64,000 nt of DNA from Xanthomonas sp. CFBP 8443. Lineage in GTDB: Bacteria; Pseudomonadota; Gammaproteobacteria; Xanthomonadales; Xanthomonadaceae. Numbering within the stretch: position 1 is the stretch's first letter; every line of letters begins with the position of its first letter. Position numbers and translations under genes: made by a program. The notes under the pieces are model-generated. The model saw nothing but the letters and a program-made list of their open reading frames with translations, made no database searches and was not told the origin of the DNA. The stretch lies in contig NZ_CP102592.1 of assembly GCF_025666195.1 (NCBI RefSeq), positions 1,178,001 through 1,242,000 of the forward strand, in the 5' to 3' direction. Below, in pieces: positions 1-8,676 of the stretch.

Positions 1-1103
1 AGCGGCGGCAGGCCGAAGCCGAGCAGCAGCAACAGGCCGATGCCGGCGCCGGCCAGCGCCGGGGTCGCCTGCGGCAGCGGCAGCCGGTTCGGGATCAGGC
101 TGCCCAGCGCCTCGACCAGGCCGATCTGCGCCAGCATGCCCAGGCCCACGCCGAGCGCGCAGGCCGGGATCGCCAGCAGCAGCAACTGCAGCGCCAGCGC
201 GCCGAGGATGTCGCGCTGGCGCGCGCCCAGGCAGCGCAGCACGGCGACGTTGTCGATGCGGCGCAGCGCGAAGCGGTTGGCCGCCAGCGCGGTAGCGACG
301 CCGGCCAGCAGCACCGCCAGCAATGCGGCCAGGGCCAGGAAGCGGCCGGCGCGGTCGAAGGCGCCGCGCACGCCGCGCTGGGTGTCCTCGATGCCGACCA
401 GGCGGAACGCCTTGGCGCGCGGCGCCAGCCATTCGCGCAGCGCGGCGATCTCGCCCGGCGCACCGGCGAACATCAGCCGGTACGAGGCGCGGCTGCCGGG
501 GCCGAGCAGGCCGGCGGCGTCGACGTCGGCGCGGTTGACCAGCAGCGGCGGCGACAGCTGCATCAGCTCGCCCGATGCGTCCGGCTCGGCGCGCAGCACC
601 CGGGTCACGCGCAGGCTGCCGGCGCCGAATTCCAGGTCGTCGCCGAGCTTCAGCCCCAGCGCCTCGAGCAGGCGCGGGTCGGCATAGGCCTGGCCGCGCG
701 GCGGCGGGCCGGCGCGTTCGCTGCCGGCGCCGGCGGCGTCGCGCGCGACCAGCAGTTCGCCGCGCAACGGGTAGCCGGCCGCGACCGCCTTGATGTTGGC
801 CATCTGGCTGGCGTCGCCATGGAACAGCACGCTGGGAAAGCTGACCAGGCGCGTATGCCGCACGCCGCGGCGCTGCGCTTCGGCGGCGAACGCGTCGGGG
901 ATGTCCTGGCGCCCGGTGACGCCGAGATCGCCGCCGATCACCTCGGCGGCGCTGCCGGTCAGCGCCAGGGTGACGCGATCGACCAGGGTGCCGACCGCGG
1001 TCATCACCGCCACGCCCAGCACCAGCGCGGCGAACACGGTCAGCAGGTCGCCGGCGAACAGTTCGCGGCGCAGCGCGCGCGCGGCGTGGCGCAGCACGTT
1101 CAT
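1..1103 (-). CDS. ybbP: ABC transporter permease, YbbP/FtsX-like (3' end outside window)
   Basis: The frame is open from an ATG at 1103 to the window edge, so only the N-terminal 367 codons are present. The start overlaps the stop of the upstream ATPase gene (ATGA), which indicates translational coupling. The first residues read MNVLRHAARALRRELFAGDL, followed by a hydrophobic segment rich in L, A and V, then a long extracytoplasmic region, as in MacB/FtsX-type permeases. The position next to the ATPase and opposite tesA matches the tesA/ybbA-ybbP arrangement of other gammaproteobacteria. The substrate is not known; lipid or lipoprotein handling is an inference from the family. Confidence 0.85.
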   Translation of the reverse strand, partial: MNVLRHAARALRRELFAGDLLTVFAALVLGVAVMTAVGTLVDRVTLALTGSAAEVIGGDLGVTGRQDIPDAFAAEAQRRGVRHTRLVSFPSVLFHGDASQMANIKAVAAGYPLRGELLVARDAAGAGSERAGPPPRGQAYADPRLLEALGLKLGDDLEFGAGSLRVTRVLRAEPDASGELMQLSPPLLVNRADVDAAGLLGPGSRASYRLMFAGAPGEIAALREWLAPRAKAFRLVGIEDTQRGVRGAFDRAGRFLALAALLAVLLAGVATALAANRFALRRIDNVAVLRCLGARQRDILGALALQLLLLAIPACALGVGLGMLAQIGLVEALGSLIPNRLPLPQATPALAGAGIGLLLLLGFGLPP

Positions 1104-1897
1104 GCGTCGGCCACCGCTTCGGCCAGGCCCAGGCGCCCGCGGTCGAGCCGGTAGCGGTGCTCGCAGCGTTGCGCCAGGCGCAGGTCGTGGGTGACCAGCA
1201 CCAAGGTGGTGTCGCTGCCGGCGTTGAGCGCGAACAGCAGGTCGCTGATCTGCTGGCCGGTGGCCTGGTCCAGGCTGCCGGTGGGTTCGTCGGCGAACAG
1301 GATCCGCGGCCGCGCCACGAACGCGCGCGCCAGCGCCACGCGCTGCTGCTCGCCGCCGGACAGCTGCCGTGGGTAGTGCCGCGCCCGCGCGGTCAGCCCG
1401 ACCGCTTCCAGCACCTCGCGCACCCGCGCCGGATCCTCGCGCCCGGCCAGTTCCAGCGGTAGCGCGATGTTTTCCGCCGCGGTCAGCGACGGCAGCAGAT
1501 GGAAACTCTGGAACACGAAGCCGACTTCGCGCGCGCGCAAGGCCGCGCGCGCTTCCTCGTCCAGCGCGTTGAGCGACTGCCCGGCCAGGACGATCTCGCC
1601 CCGGGTCGGCAGGTCCAGCCCGGCGAGCAGGCCGAGCAGGGTGGTCTTGCCGGAACCGGAGGCGCCGACGATGGCGACGCTGTCGCCTTCACCGACGGTC
1701 AATCCGACCTTGTCGAGAATGTGGACCGTGCCCTCCGGTCCGCTGACGGATTTGCCGACATCGCGTACGTCGATCGCGATGCCGGTGCGGGGAGTGGGGG
1801 CCAGACTGTCGATGAGGAAATCTCCGGATGCGTGGCAACGATACGAAAGGAACGCCGGCCTGGGCGCGCAGCGCCTGGGTCCTGGCCTGCTTGGCAT
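1100..1897 (-). CDS. ybbA: ABC transporter ATP-binding protein, YbbA-like
   Basis: This is the nucleotide-binding subunit of a LolD/MacB-type exporter paired with the permease downstream. Counting from the ATG at 1897, Walker A (GASGSGKTT) lies near residues 78-86, the signature LSGGE at 179-183, Walker B (ILFADEP) at 199-205 and the H-loop histidine at 237. The true start is uncertain. The only in-frame ATG (1897) adds about 35 unusual residues and overlaps the divergent tesA start by 70 bases. No ATG, GTG or TTG lies between it and the conserved region; a CTG near 1804 is possible. The stop overlaps the permease start. Confidence 0.88.
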   Translation of the reverse strand: MPSRPGPRRCAPRPAFLSYRCHASGDFLIDSLAPTPRTGIAIDVRDVGKSVSGPEGTVHILDKVGLTVGEGDSVAIVGASGSGKTTLLGLLAGLDLPTRGEIVLAGQSLNALDEEARAALRAREVGFVFQSFHLLPSLTAAENIALPLELAGREDPARVREVLEAVGLTARARHYPRQLSGGEQQRVALARAFVARPRILFADEPTGSLDQATGQQISDLLFALNAGSDTTLVLVTHDLRLAQRCEHRYRLDRGRLGLAEAVADA

Positions 1898-2493
1898 GGT
1901 GTCTGCTGTTGCCCGCCATCGCCTGTGCCAAAGGTGCGACGGGCCCGATCCTGGTGGTCGGCGACAGCCTCAGCGCTGCGCACAACATCCCGGTCCAGTC
2001 CGGCTGGGTGGCGCTGCTGGAGCGCCGCCTGCAACAACAGATGCAGGCGCCACCGGCCGTAGTCAATGCCAGCATCAGCGGCGAGACCTCCTCGGGCGCG
2101 CGGACCCGGCTGCCGGGGCTGCTGCAGAAGCACCGGCCGGCGGTGGTGGTGATCGAACTCGGCGGCAACGACGCGCTGCGCGGGCTGACCCCGGCCGAGC
2201 TGCGCGGCAACCTGGAAAAGATGATCGTGCTCAGCCGCGACGCCGGCGCCAAGGTGCTGTTGCTGGGCATCGACGTGCCGCCGAACTACGGGCCGGCCTA
2301 CCGGCAGCGGCTGCGCGCGATCTACGCGGACCTGGCCAAGCAATACCAGACCGGGCTGTTGCCGTTCCTGCTGGAGGGCGTGGCGCTGAACCCGGCGCTG
2401 ATGCAGGACGACGGCCTGCACCCCACCGCCGCCGGTCAGCCGAAGGTCCTGGACAACGTGTGGCCAAAGCTCAAACCCTTGATCGGCGGGTGA
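1828..2493 (+). CDS. tesA: SGNH-family arylesterase / lysophospholipase TesA
   Basis: A periplasmic thioesterase and lysophospholipase of the GDSL/SGNH family, 221 residues. An N-terminal signal peptide runs to about residue 34 (hydrophobic stretch WVLACLAWCLLLPAIACA). The four catalytic blocks are visible: GDSLS with Ser47, the block II glycine in ISGET near 85, GGND with Asn114, and DGLHP with Asp195 and His198. It is divergent from ybbA-ybbP, the usual arrangement for tesA. A GAGGA sequence about 13 bases before the ATG could act as a ribosome binding site. Confidence 0.92.
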   Translation: MRGNDTKGTPAWARSAWVLACLAWCLLLPAIACAKGATGPILVVGDSLSAAHNIPVQSGWVALLERRLQQQMQAPPAVVNASISGETSSGARTRLPGLLQKHRPAVVVIELGGNDALRGLTPAELRGNLEKMIVLSRDAGAKVLLLGIDVPPNYGPAYRQRLRAIYADLAKQYQTGLLPFLLEGVALNPALMQDDGLHPTAAGQPKVLDNVWPKLKPLIGG

Positions 2494-2585
2494 TTTTCGG
2501 GCCGGTCAGGCAGATGAAGCGCTCTTCACGCCATCACCACTTCGCTTCCGGCATGTTTCACAAAGCTGAAGACTGAGGAAGCTCT

Positions 2586-3299
2586 ATGCGTCAGACCAAG
2601 GAAACCTCCGGACTCGTTCTGGTCGTCGAGGACAACCGCAATATCTCCGAGATGATCGGCGAGTACCTGGAAGGCCGCGGATTCGAAGTGGATTACGCCT
2701 GCGACGGCTTGGACGGGTATCGCCTGGCCGCGGAGAACAGCTACGACGTGGTGGTGCTGGACCTGATGCTGCCGCGCCTGGACGGCATCGAGGTGTGCCG
2801 CCGTCTGCGCAACGACGCGCGCAAGTCCACGCCGGTGCTGATGCTGACCGCGCGCGACACGCTCGACGACAAGCTCACCGGCCTGGGCTTCGGCGCCGAC
2901 GACTACCTGACCAAGCCGTTCGCGATCCAGGAACTGGAAGCGCGCCTGCGTGCGCTGATCCGCCGCGAGCGCCGCCAGGTCGGTTCGGAAGTGCTGAAGG
3001 TGGCCGACCTGGTGCTGGATCCGGTGAGCATGCGTGCCACCCGCGCCGGCACCGAGCTGCAGCTGTCGCCGATCGGCCTGCGCCTGCTGACCATCCTGAT
3101 GCGCGAATCGCCGCGCGTGGTCACCCGCCAGGAGATCGAGCGCGAGATCTGGGGCAACGGCCTGCCCGACTCGGACACGCTGCGCAGCCATCTGTACAAC
3201 CTGCGCAAGATCATCGACAAGCCGTTCGACCGGCCGCTGCTGCACACCGTGCAGAGCGCCGGTTACCGCATCGCCGACATCGCGCAACCGATGAGTTGA
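2586..3299 (+). CDS. OmpR-family response regulator
   Basis: A DNA-binding response regulator of 237 residues. The receiver domain (about 11-125) has the acidic pair E15-D16, the phospho-acceptor Asp59 in VVVLDLMLP, and Lys110 in DDYLTKPF. A winged-helix OmpR effector domain follows (about 140-235), including LRSHLYNLRKIID. A GAGGAAGCT ribosome binding site precedes the ATG. The partner kinase gene lies 107 bases downstream. Related Xanthomonas pairs include RaxR/RaxH and ColR/ColS; the sequence alone does not let me choose, so no symbol is given. Confidence 0.93.
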   Translation: MRQTKETSGLVLVVEDNRNISEMIGEYLEGRGFEVDYACDGLDGYRLAAENSYDVVVLDLMLPRLDGIEVCRRLRNDARKSTPVLMLTARDTLDDKLTGLGFGADDYLTKPFAIQELEARLRALIRRERRQVGSEVLKVADLVLDPVSMRATRAGTELQLSPIGLRLLTILMRESPRVVTRQEIEREIWGNGLPDSDTLRSHLYNLRKIIDKPFDRPLLHTVQSAGYRIADIAQPMS

Positions 3300-3322
3300 G
3301 CGGTCCCTGGTTTGCCACGCGA

Positions 3323-3344
3323 CAGGCCCCAGGAACGGGGCCTG
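3323..3344 (+). terminator. Hairpin between response regulator and kinase genes
   Basis: Perfect 8-bp inverted repeat CAGGCCCC / GGGGCCTG with a 6-base loop, 23 bases after the response regulator stop. No T tract follows. It may partly terminate transcription or stabilise the 3' end, so the kinase could be expressed less than its regulator. Confidence 0.45.
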
Positions 3345-3374
3345 CTTGCACGGCGGATTCACGATCCGCCCGCC

Positions 3375-3380
3375 TATAAT
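3375..3380 (+). promoter_or_regulatory. Candidate -10 box (TATAAT) before the kinase gene
   Basis: An exact TATAAT lies 26 bases upstream of the kinase ATG and after the hairpin. No convincing -35 is seen at 17 bases. A TTGCAC at 3346-3351 is too far away (23-base spacer). It suggests the kinase has its own start, but weakly. Confidence 0.3.
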
Positions 3381-3406
3381 CGCGGCGAAAGAACACGGAA
3401 GCTGTA

Positions 3407-4687
3407 ATGCCGCACGGTTTGCCGCGCAAAATCCGCCTTGCCCTGATCGCCCGCATCCTGTTCGCCGGATGCATCGTCGCGTTGGGCAGCTATCTGGTGG
3501 TGGCGGTGGTGCAGCACTCGCTGGTGGGCTCGGTGATGCGCCAGGAAGCCGCGCACTACTGGCGCCTGCACGCGCAAACGCCGTCGCAGCCGCCGCCCAA
3601 CAGCCATACCTTGCGCGGTTATCTGCTGTCGCCCGGGCAATCGGATGCCGCACTGCCGGCCAGCCTGCGCGGCCTCGCCCCGGGCATGCACGAGAACCGC
3701 CCCGGTGGCGAGATGGTGCTGGTCGAGGAGACCGAGCAGGGGCGTCTGTACCTGGTGTTCCTGCGGGCGCAGGCGCAGCGGCTGGCCTTCTGGTTCGGCA
3801 TCGTGCCGGCGCTGCTGACCCTGATCGCGGTGGTGGTGGTCGGCTGGCTGACCCACCGCGCCTCGCGGCGCCTGCTGTCGCCGGTGAACTGGCTGGCGCG
3901 GCGCGTGTCGCAATGGGATCCGCGGCATCCGTCCACCGCCGACCTGGCGCCGGAAAACCTGCCGGCCGACGTGCAGGGCGAATCGCGGCAGCTGGCCGCG
4001 GCGCTGCATGCGCTGGCCCTGCGCGTCACCGACCACGTCTCGCGCGAGCGCAACTTCACCCGAGACGCCAGCCACGAACTGCGCACGCCGCTGACCGTGA
4101 TCCGCGTCGCCAGCGACATCGCGATGACCGATCCGGACCTGCCGCCGCGGCTGGGCCGCAGCCTGCAGCGCATCCAGCGCGCCGGCCGCGACATGGAGGC
4201 GGTGATCGACGCATTCCTGATCCTGGCGCGCGAAGCGGACGTGGTGCCGCAGAGCGAGACCTTCGAGGTCGCCGACGTGGTCGAGTACGAGGCCGAGAAC
4301 GCACGCGAGCTGCTGACCGGCAAGCCGGTGACCTTGACCGTCAAGGTGCTCACCATTGCCCGCCTGCATGCGCCGCCGCGGGTGCTGCACGTGGTGGTCA
4401 GCAACCTGCTGCGCAACGCCTGCAGCTATACCGACGCCGGCAGCATCGAGGTCGAGATCGGCACCGACCGCATCAGCATCCGCGACACCGGCATCGGCAT
4501 GTCCGCCGAAGCGCTGCAGCGCGCGTTCGAACCGTTCTTCCGCGCCGAACCGGACCGCCCGCAGGGCACCGGGCTGGGCCTGTCGATCGTGCGCCGGCTG
4601 TGCGAGCGCTTCGGCTGGCGGATCGGGCTGGAGAGCGCCGAGGGCGGCGGCACCACCGCCACGGTTAGGTTCGATCCGGCCAAGTGA
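3407..4687 (+). CDS. Two-component sensor histidine kinase
   Basis: Inner-membrane sensor kinase of 426 residues and probable partner of the OmpR-type regulator just upstream. TM1 is about residues 11-36, followed by a short periplasmic sensor segment of roughly 85 residues, and TM2 about 125-147. A HAMP-like linker leads to the HisKA box with phospho-accepting His223 (SHELRTPL). The HATPase_c domain shows the N box (NLLRNACSY), G1 (DTGIGM) and G2 (GTGLGLSIV). The small sensor domain gives no clue to the ligand. Confidence 0.92.
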   Translation: MPHGLPRKIRLALIARILFAGCIVALGSYLVVAVVQHSLVGSVMRQEAAHYWRLHAQTPSQPPPNSHTLRGYLLSPGQSDAALPASLRGLAPGMHENRPGGEMVLVEETEQGRLYLVFLRAQAQRLAFWFGIVPALLTLIAVVVVGWLTHRASRRLLSPVNWLARRVSQWDPRHPSTADLAPENLPADVQGESRQLAAALHALALRVTDHVSRERNFTRDASHELRTPLTVIRVASDIAMTDPDLPPRLGRSLQRIQRAGRDMEAVIDAFLILAREADVVPQSETFEVADVVEYEAENARELLTGKPVTLTVKVLTIARLHAPPRVLHVVVSNLLRNACSYTDAGSIEVEIGTDRISIRDTGIGMSAEALQRAFEPFFRAEPDRPQGTGLGLSIVRRLCERFGWRIGLESAEGGGTTATVRFDPAK

Positions 4688-4728
4688 GCGGCCGGATCGC
4701 CTGAAGCGTCGGCGTCAGCGCGGCGCGC

Positions 4729-5436
4729 TCAGCGCTTGAGGTATGGCCGCACGATGTCACGCCACAGTGCATAGCCGGCCGCGTTCATGTGCAACTGGTC
4801 CGGGCCGAACAGTTCGGCGCGCGGCTGCCCATCCTTGCCGAGCATCGGTGTGTACACGTCGATGAACTCCACCTGCTTCAGCCCGGCGGCCGCCTTGCGG
4901 ATCAGCGCGTTGGCCTCGGTGACTTTCGGCAGCAGCGCCGCGCGCGCCGGGCTGGGCTTGATCGCCAGGTAGGCGATGCGCACGCCCGGCAGGTCGCGGC
5001 GCACCCGCGTCACGAAGGCGAGGAAGTCCTCGTGCAGCTGCTGCGGGCTGCGTCCGCTGTTGAGGTCGTTGTCGCCGGCATAGAACACGATCAGGCGCGG
5101 CTTGTACGGCACCACGACGCGGTCGGCATACCAGGTGCTGTCGCGGATCTCCGAGCCGCCGAAGCCGCGGTTGAGCGTGTCCACGCCGGGGAAATCGCTG
5201 GCCAGCGACTGCCAGAAGCGGATCGAGGAACTGCCGACGAACAGCACCCCGCCGGGCTTGGGCGGATGCGCGGCATCGGCCTGGGCGAAGCGCTGCATGT
5301 CCTCTTCCCAGGCCGGGTTGGAGACCTGTTCGGGAATCTTCGGCGTGGCGGCCGGCGTGAGCGCCAGGGCCGAATGCAGGCCTAGCAGGAACAGGCAGGT
5401 GGCGAGCAGCGCAGCGCGCAGCGGCGAACGGGGCAT
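4729..5436 (-). CDS. Secreted SGNH/GDSL-family hydrolase
   Basis: 235-residue exported hydrolase. The ATG at 5436 is preceded by a strong GGAGG ribosome binding site and starts a signal peptide (about residues 1-25, ending ALALT). The SGNH blocks are the nucleophile region FVGSSSIRFW near 67-74, GFGG (block II), YAGDND (block III) and DQLHMN (catalytic Asp and His near the end). It resembles the acylhydrolase group with a GSS rather than GDS nucleophile motif. The substrate is unknown; an ester or acetylated glycan is plausible. It converges on the kinase gene. Confidence 0.87.
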   Translation of the reverse strand: MPRSPLRAALLATCLFLLGLHSALALTPAATPKIPEQVSNPAWEEDMQRFAQADAAHPPKPGGVLFVGSSSIRFWQSLASDFPGVDTLNRGFGGSEIRDSTWYADRVVVPYKPRLIVFYAGDNDLNSGRSPQQLHEDFLAFVTRVRRDLPGVRIAYLAIKPSPARAALLPKVTEANALIRKAAAGLKQVEFIDVYTPMLGKDGQPRAELFGPDQLHMNAAGYALWRDIVRPYLKR

Positions 5437-5639
5437 GAGGGCGCCTCCAATTGCGACGGGAGCGGCGATGGTGCCGCAGGCGCCGCGCCGCAGGCAAATC
5501 CGGCGCCCACCGCGGCCGCTCGCAGCGGCGGACGGGGGCTTGTGGCAAAATTGGCGCCTAGCCCGCTTCGCCATCGCCCATGACCGTTCCCTTCCGGCCG
5601 TCGCCGTCGCGTCTTCGTTCCCCAGGCCGGGCCTGACGC

Positions 5640-6020
5640 ATGGCCGACCAATTCGGGCACCTGCCGCGCGGACCGCGCCGGATGCTGATGGCGCTGCGCT
5701 GGTCCTACCAGGGCCTGCGCGCGGCCTGGCTGCACGAGTCCTCGTTCCGGCTGGAGGTGTGCCTGTTCGTGCTGCTGGCGCCGTTGGCGCTGTGGCTGGG
5801 GCAGGGGCCGGTGCAGCAGGCGCTGATGATCGGCTCGCTGTTGCTGGTGCTGGCGGTGGAGCTGCTCAATTCCGCGATCGAGGCGGTGATCGAGCGCTAC
5901 GGGCCGGAGCACCACGAACTGGCCGGTCGCGCCAAGGACATGGGCTCGGCCGCGGTGCTGTTGATGCTGGCCAACGTCGTGCTGTGCTGGGGCCTGATCC
6001 TGCTGCCGCGCGTGCTGTAA
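5640..6020 (+). CDS. dgkA: Diacylglycerol kinase
   Basis: Small inner-membrane lipid kinase of 126 residues that phosphorylates diacylglycerol, recycling lipid left over from membrane-derived glucan synthesis. It has three predicted transmembrane helices. The family signature is clear: ELLNSAIEAVIER near residues 69-81 and KDMGSAAV near 98-105, which contribute to the active site and nucleotide binding. Length matches the family (about 120). terC follows 38 bases downstream, so the two may be co-transcribed. Confidence 0.95.
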   Translation: MADQFGHLPRGPRRMLMALRWSYQGLRAAWLHESSFRLEVCLFVLLAPLALWLGQGPVQQALMIGSLLLVLAVELLNSAIEAVIERYGPEHHELAGRAKDMGSAAVLLMLANVVLCWGLILLPRVL

Positions 6021-6058
6021 CCACCGCTTTTCTTTTGACCGATTAAGGATTCGACTCC

Positions 6059-6808
6059 ATGGCCCTTGAGTTTCTCGCCGATCCCAACACCTGGCTGACG
6101 CTGCTGACGCTGAGCGCGTTGGAAATCGTGCTGGGCATCGACAACCTGGTGTTCATCTCCATCGCGGTGGGCAAGCTGCCGGAAGCGCAACGCCCGGCGG
6201 CGCGCAAGTTCGGTATCGCGGTGGCGTGCCTGACCCGCATCGCGCTGCTGGTGTCGCTGGCGTTCCTGGCGCGGATGCAGGGCGAGCTGTTCAGCGTGGC
6301 CGGCATGGGCTTCTCGGTGCGCGACCTGGTGCTGATCGTCGGCGGCCTGTTCCTGCTGGTGAAGGGCGGGATGGAAATCCGCGAGATGATCACCGGCGGC
6401 GAAGACGCCGATCCGACCACCAGCAAGGCCTCGGGCGTGTTCTGGATGGTGATCGCGCAGATCGCGGTGATCGACATCGTGTTCTCGCTGGACTCGGTGA
6501 TCACCGCGGTCGGCATGGCCCAGCACATCCCGGTGATGGTCGCGGCGGTGCTGCTGGCGGTGGCGGTGATGCTGCTGGCGGCGAACCCGCTGGGCCGCTT
6601 CATCGACGCCAACCCGACGGTGAAGATGCTGGCGCTGGCGTTCATCCTGATGATCGGCGTGGTGCTGATCCTGGACGGCTTCGAAGTCCACGTGCCCAAG
6701 CCCTACATCTATGCGGCGATGGGCTTCTCGGTGCTGGTGGAGTGGCTGAACCTGCTGATGCGCCGCCGCGCGGCGGCCCATCACGTACCCGGCGCCGGCA
6801 AGTGGTGA
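6059..6808 (+). CDS. TerC-family integral membrane protein
   Basis: 249-residue membrane protein with about seven hydrophobic segments. The TerC motifs are LEIVLGIDNLVF near residues 21-32 and VIDIVFSLDSVITA near 138-151, each carrying acidic residues within a membrane helix as expected for metal coordination. TerC proteins are linked to manganese export and metal loading of exported enzymes; no tellurite operon is present here. An AAGGA ribosome binding site precedes the ATG. No yybP-ykoY riboswitch fits in the 38-base gap from dgkA. Confidence 0.93.
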   Translation: MALEFLADPNTWLTLLTLSALEIVLGIDNLVFISIAVGKLPEAQRPAARKFGIAVACLTRIALLVSLAFLARMQGELFSVAGMGFSVRDLVLIVGGLFLLVKGGMEIREMITGGEDADPTTSKASGVFWMVIAQIAVIDIVFSLDSVITAVGMAQHIPVMVAAVLLAVAVMLLAANPLGRFIDANPTVKMLALAFILMIGVVLILDGFEVHVPKPYIYAAMGFSVLVEWLNLLMRRRAAAHHVPGAGKW

Positions 6809-6887
6809 GCGGCTGACGCGTCCGGCGCAGCTGCGTTTTCACGGGGGGCGTGGCAAGCTGCGCCCTGTCTTTACGCCGGAGAGCGCC

Positions 6888-7541
6888 ATGCGCCTGTTGT
6901 CCCGCTCGTTGTTCCTCGTCGCCGTGGCGGCGCTGTTGTCCGGTTGCGGCTACAACGCGATCCAGCAGAAGGACGAGGCGGTCAAGGCCGGCTGGTCCGA
7001 GGTGCTGAACCAGTACAAGCGCCGCGCCGACCTGATCCCGAACCTGGTCAACACGGTCAAGGGCTACGCCGACCAGGAGCGCCAGGTGCTGACCGACGTG
7101 ACCAATGCGCGTTCGCGGGTCGGCCAGGTCCAGGTCAATGCCGACGACGCGGCCTCGCTGCAGCAGTTCCAGCAGGCGCAGGGCGAGCTGTCCAGCGCGC
7201 TGTCGCGGCTGCTGGTGGTGACCGAGAACTACCCCAACCTCAAGTCCGACCAGTCGTTCCGCGACCTGCAGGCGCAGCTGGAGGGCACCGAGAACCGCAT
7301 CACCGTGGCCCGTGGCCGCTACATCCAGGCGGTGCAGGACTACAACACCTTCATTCGCTCGTTCCCGCAGGTGATCACCTCGAAGATCTTCGGCTACAAG
7401 GAAAAGCCGAACTTCTCCGTAGCCAACGAGGCGCAGATCTCCGAGGCGCCGGCGGTGAATTTCGGTGGCCAGCCCGTGCAGCCGCAGCAGCCACAGCAGG
7501 CGCCGCCGCAGCAGGCGCCGCAGCCGGCACCGGCGCAGTAA
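6888..7541 (+). CDS. LemA-family lipoprotein
   Basis: 217-residue LemA protein with a lipoprotein signal peptide and lipobox LLSGC (Cys20). The conserved LemA core follows: AGWSEVLNQYKRRADLIPNL, then a long helical region with YPNLKSD and YNTFIRSFP. The last 30 residues are rich in Pro, Gln and Ala. LemA genes commonly sit beside TPM-domain genes, as they do here. The molecular role is not established; an envelope function is inferred from the anchor. Confidence 0.93.
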   Translation: MRLLSRSLFLVAVAALLSGCGYNAIQQKDEAVKAGWSEVLNQYKRRADLIPNLVNTVKGYADQERQVLTDVTNARSRVGQVQVNADDAASLQQFQQAQGELSSALSRLLVVTENYPNLKSDQSFRDLQAQLEGTENRITVARGRYIQAVQDYNTFIRSFPQVITSKIFGYKEKPNFSVANEAQISEAPAVNFGGQPVQPQQPQQAPPQQAPQPAPAQ

Positions 7542-7719
7542 GCGCAGCGTGCAGCGGCGCCGACCGGGCGGGGCTGCACGCCGGCCCGGGTTGCGGCCTG
7601 CGGCCAGGTGCTGCAGCGGGGCCGGCCGCACGCAGCGGCCGCCGGCTGCACTGGTCGCGCCGCCGCTGCGGTTCCCTCCCTTCGATGCCGCCGCGCGATC
7701 GCGCCGGCAGGAGTCTGCA

Positions 7720-8676
7720 ATGAGCGATGCGACGATCCGCCAGCGCCATGCGCACCGCGGCCGGCCTGCCTGGATCGGGGTGCTGCTGTTGGCGCTGCTG
7801 CCGCTGCTGGCCTGGGCGCAGGCGGCCGGCGAGGCGCCGATCCCGCCGCTGGACACGCCGGTGGTCGACACCACCGGCACCTTGCAGCCGACCCAGCGCC
7901 TGCAGCTGGAACAGCAGGCGGTGCAGCTGCAGCAGCGCAAGGGCAGCCAGTTGCAGGTGCTGGTGATCGCCAGCACCGCGCCGGAGACGATCGAGCAATA
8001 CACCCAGCGCGTGTTCGACACGTGGAAGATCGGCCGCAAGGGCGTGGACGACGGCGTGCTGCTGGTGGTGGCCAAGGACGACCGGCGCGTGCGCATCCAG
8101 CCCGGCTATGGCCTGGAAGGCGCCATTCCCGATGCCACCGCCAACCGCATCATCCAGGAGTACCTGGCGCCGAGGTTCCGCGCCGGCGACTACGCCGGCG
8201 GCATCGCCGAAGCCACTGCGATGCTGGTCAAGCTGATCGATGGCGAACAGCTGCCGGCACCGGTGAGCACCCACGCGTCCGAATCGCGCTCCGGCGGCAG
8301 GCTGCCGCTGGGCTTCTTCGCCGGCCTGTTCGCCGCGATCGTCGCGCAGTTGCTGTTCGCGCGCGTGCCGCGGCCGCTGCGCGGCGTGCTGGCGGCGGTC
8401 GCCGGCGGTGGCGTGGGCCTGCTGCTGAGCCTGTCGCTGTTCGTCGGCGCGCTGACCGGCGCGATCGGGCTGGTGCTGGGGCTGTTGTCGGGCGTCTCTC
8501 CCGGCCGCTCTGCCGGTGGTGGTGGCGGTGGCTGGGGTGGCGGCGGTTTCGGTGGCGGCTTCGGCGGTTTCGGCGGTGGCGGTTTCGGTGGTGGTGGTGG
8601 CTTCGGCGGTGGTGGTGGCGGCTGGGGCGGTGGCGGCGGCAGTTCGGGAGGCGGTGGCGCCTCGGGGAGTTGGTGA
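7720..8676 (+). CDS. TPM-domain membrane protein with glycine-rich tail
   Basis: 318 residues. The ATG at 7720 has an AGGAG site in front and begins a signal sequence (hydrophobic to about residue 34). A TPM domain (about 45-180) contains DTTGTLQPTQR and VLLVVAKDDRRVRIQPGYGLEG. Two hydrophobic segments follow (about 195-265), then roughly 55 residues almost entirely of Gly with Phe, Trp and Ser. It lies between lemA and a second TPM gene whose start overlaps its stop (TGATG). The gene set suggests an envelope complex of unknown biochemical role. Confidence 0.9.
   Translation: MSDATIRQRHAHRGRPAWIGVLLLALLPLLAWAQAAGEAPIPPLDTPVVDTTGTLQPTQRLQLEQQAVQLQQRKGSQLQVLVIASTAPETIEQYTQRVFDTWKIGRKGVDDGVLLVVAKDDRRVRIQPGYGLEGAIPDATANRIIQEYLAPRFRAGDYAGGIAEATAMLVKLIDGEQLPAPVSTHASESRSGGRLPLGFFAGLFAAIVAQLLFARVPRPLRGVLAAVAGGGVGLLLSLSLFVGALTGAIGLVLGLLSGVSPGRSAGGGGGGWGGGGFGGGFGGFGGGGFGGGGGFGGGGGGWGGGGGSSGGGGASGSW

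Noticed and set aside
3346..3380. TTGCAC as -35 for the TATAAT before the kinase
   Set aside because: The 23-base spacer is too long for sigma70.
2526..3653. Long open frame on the minus strand over the two-component genes
   Set aside because: Shadow of the OmpR-type regulator: composition rich in Arg, Gln, His and Ala, no domain, no ribosome binding site. Very high third-position G+C leaves many such frames open.
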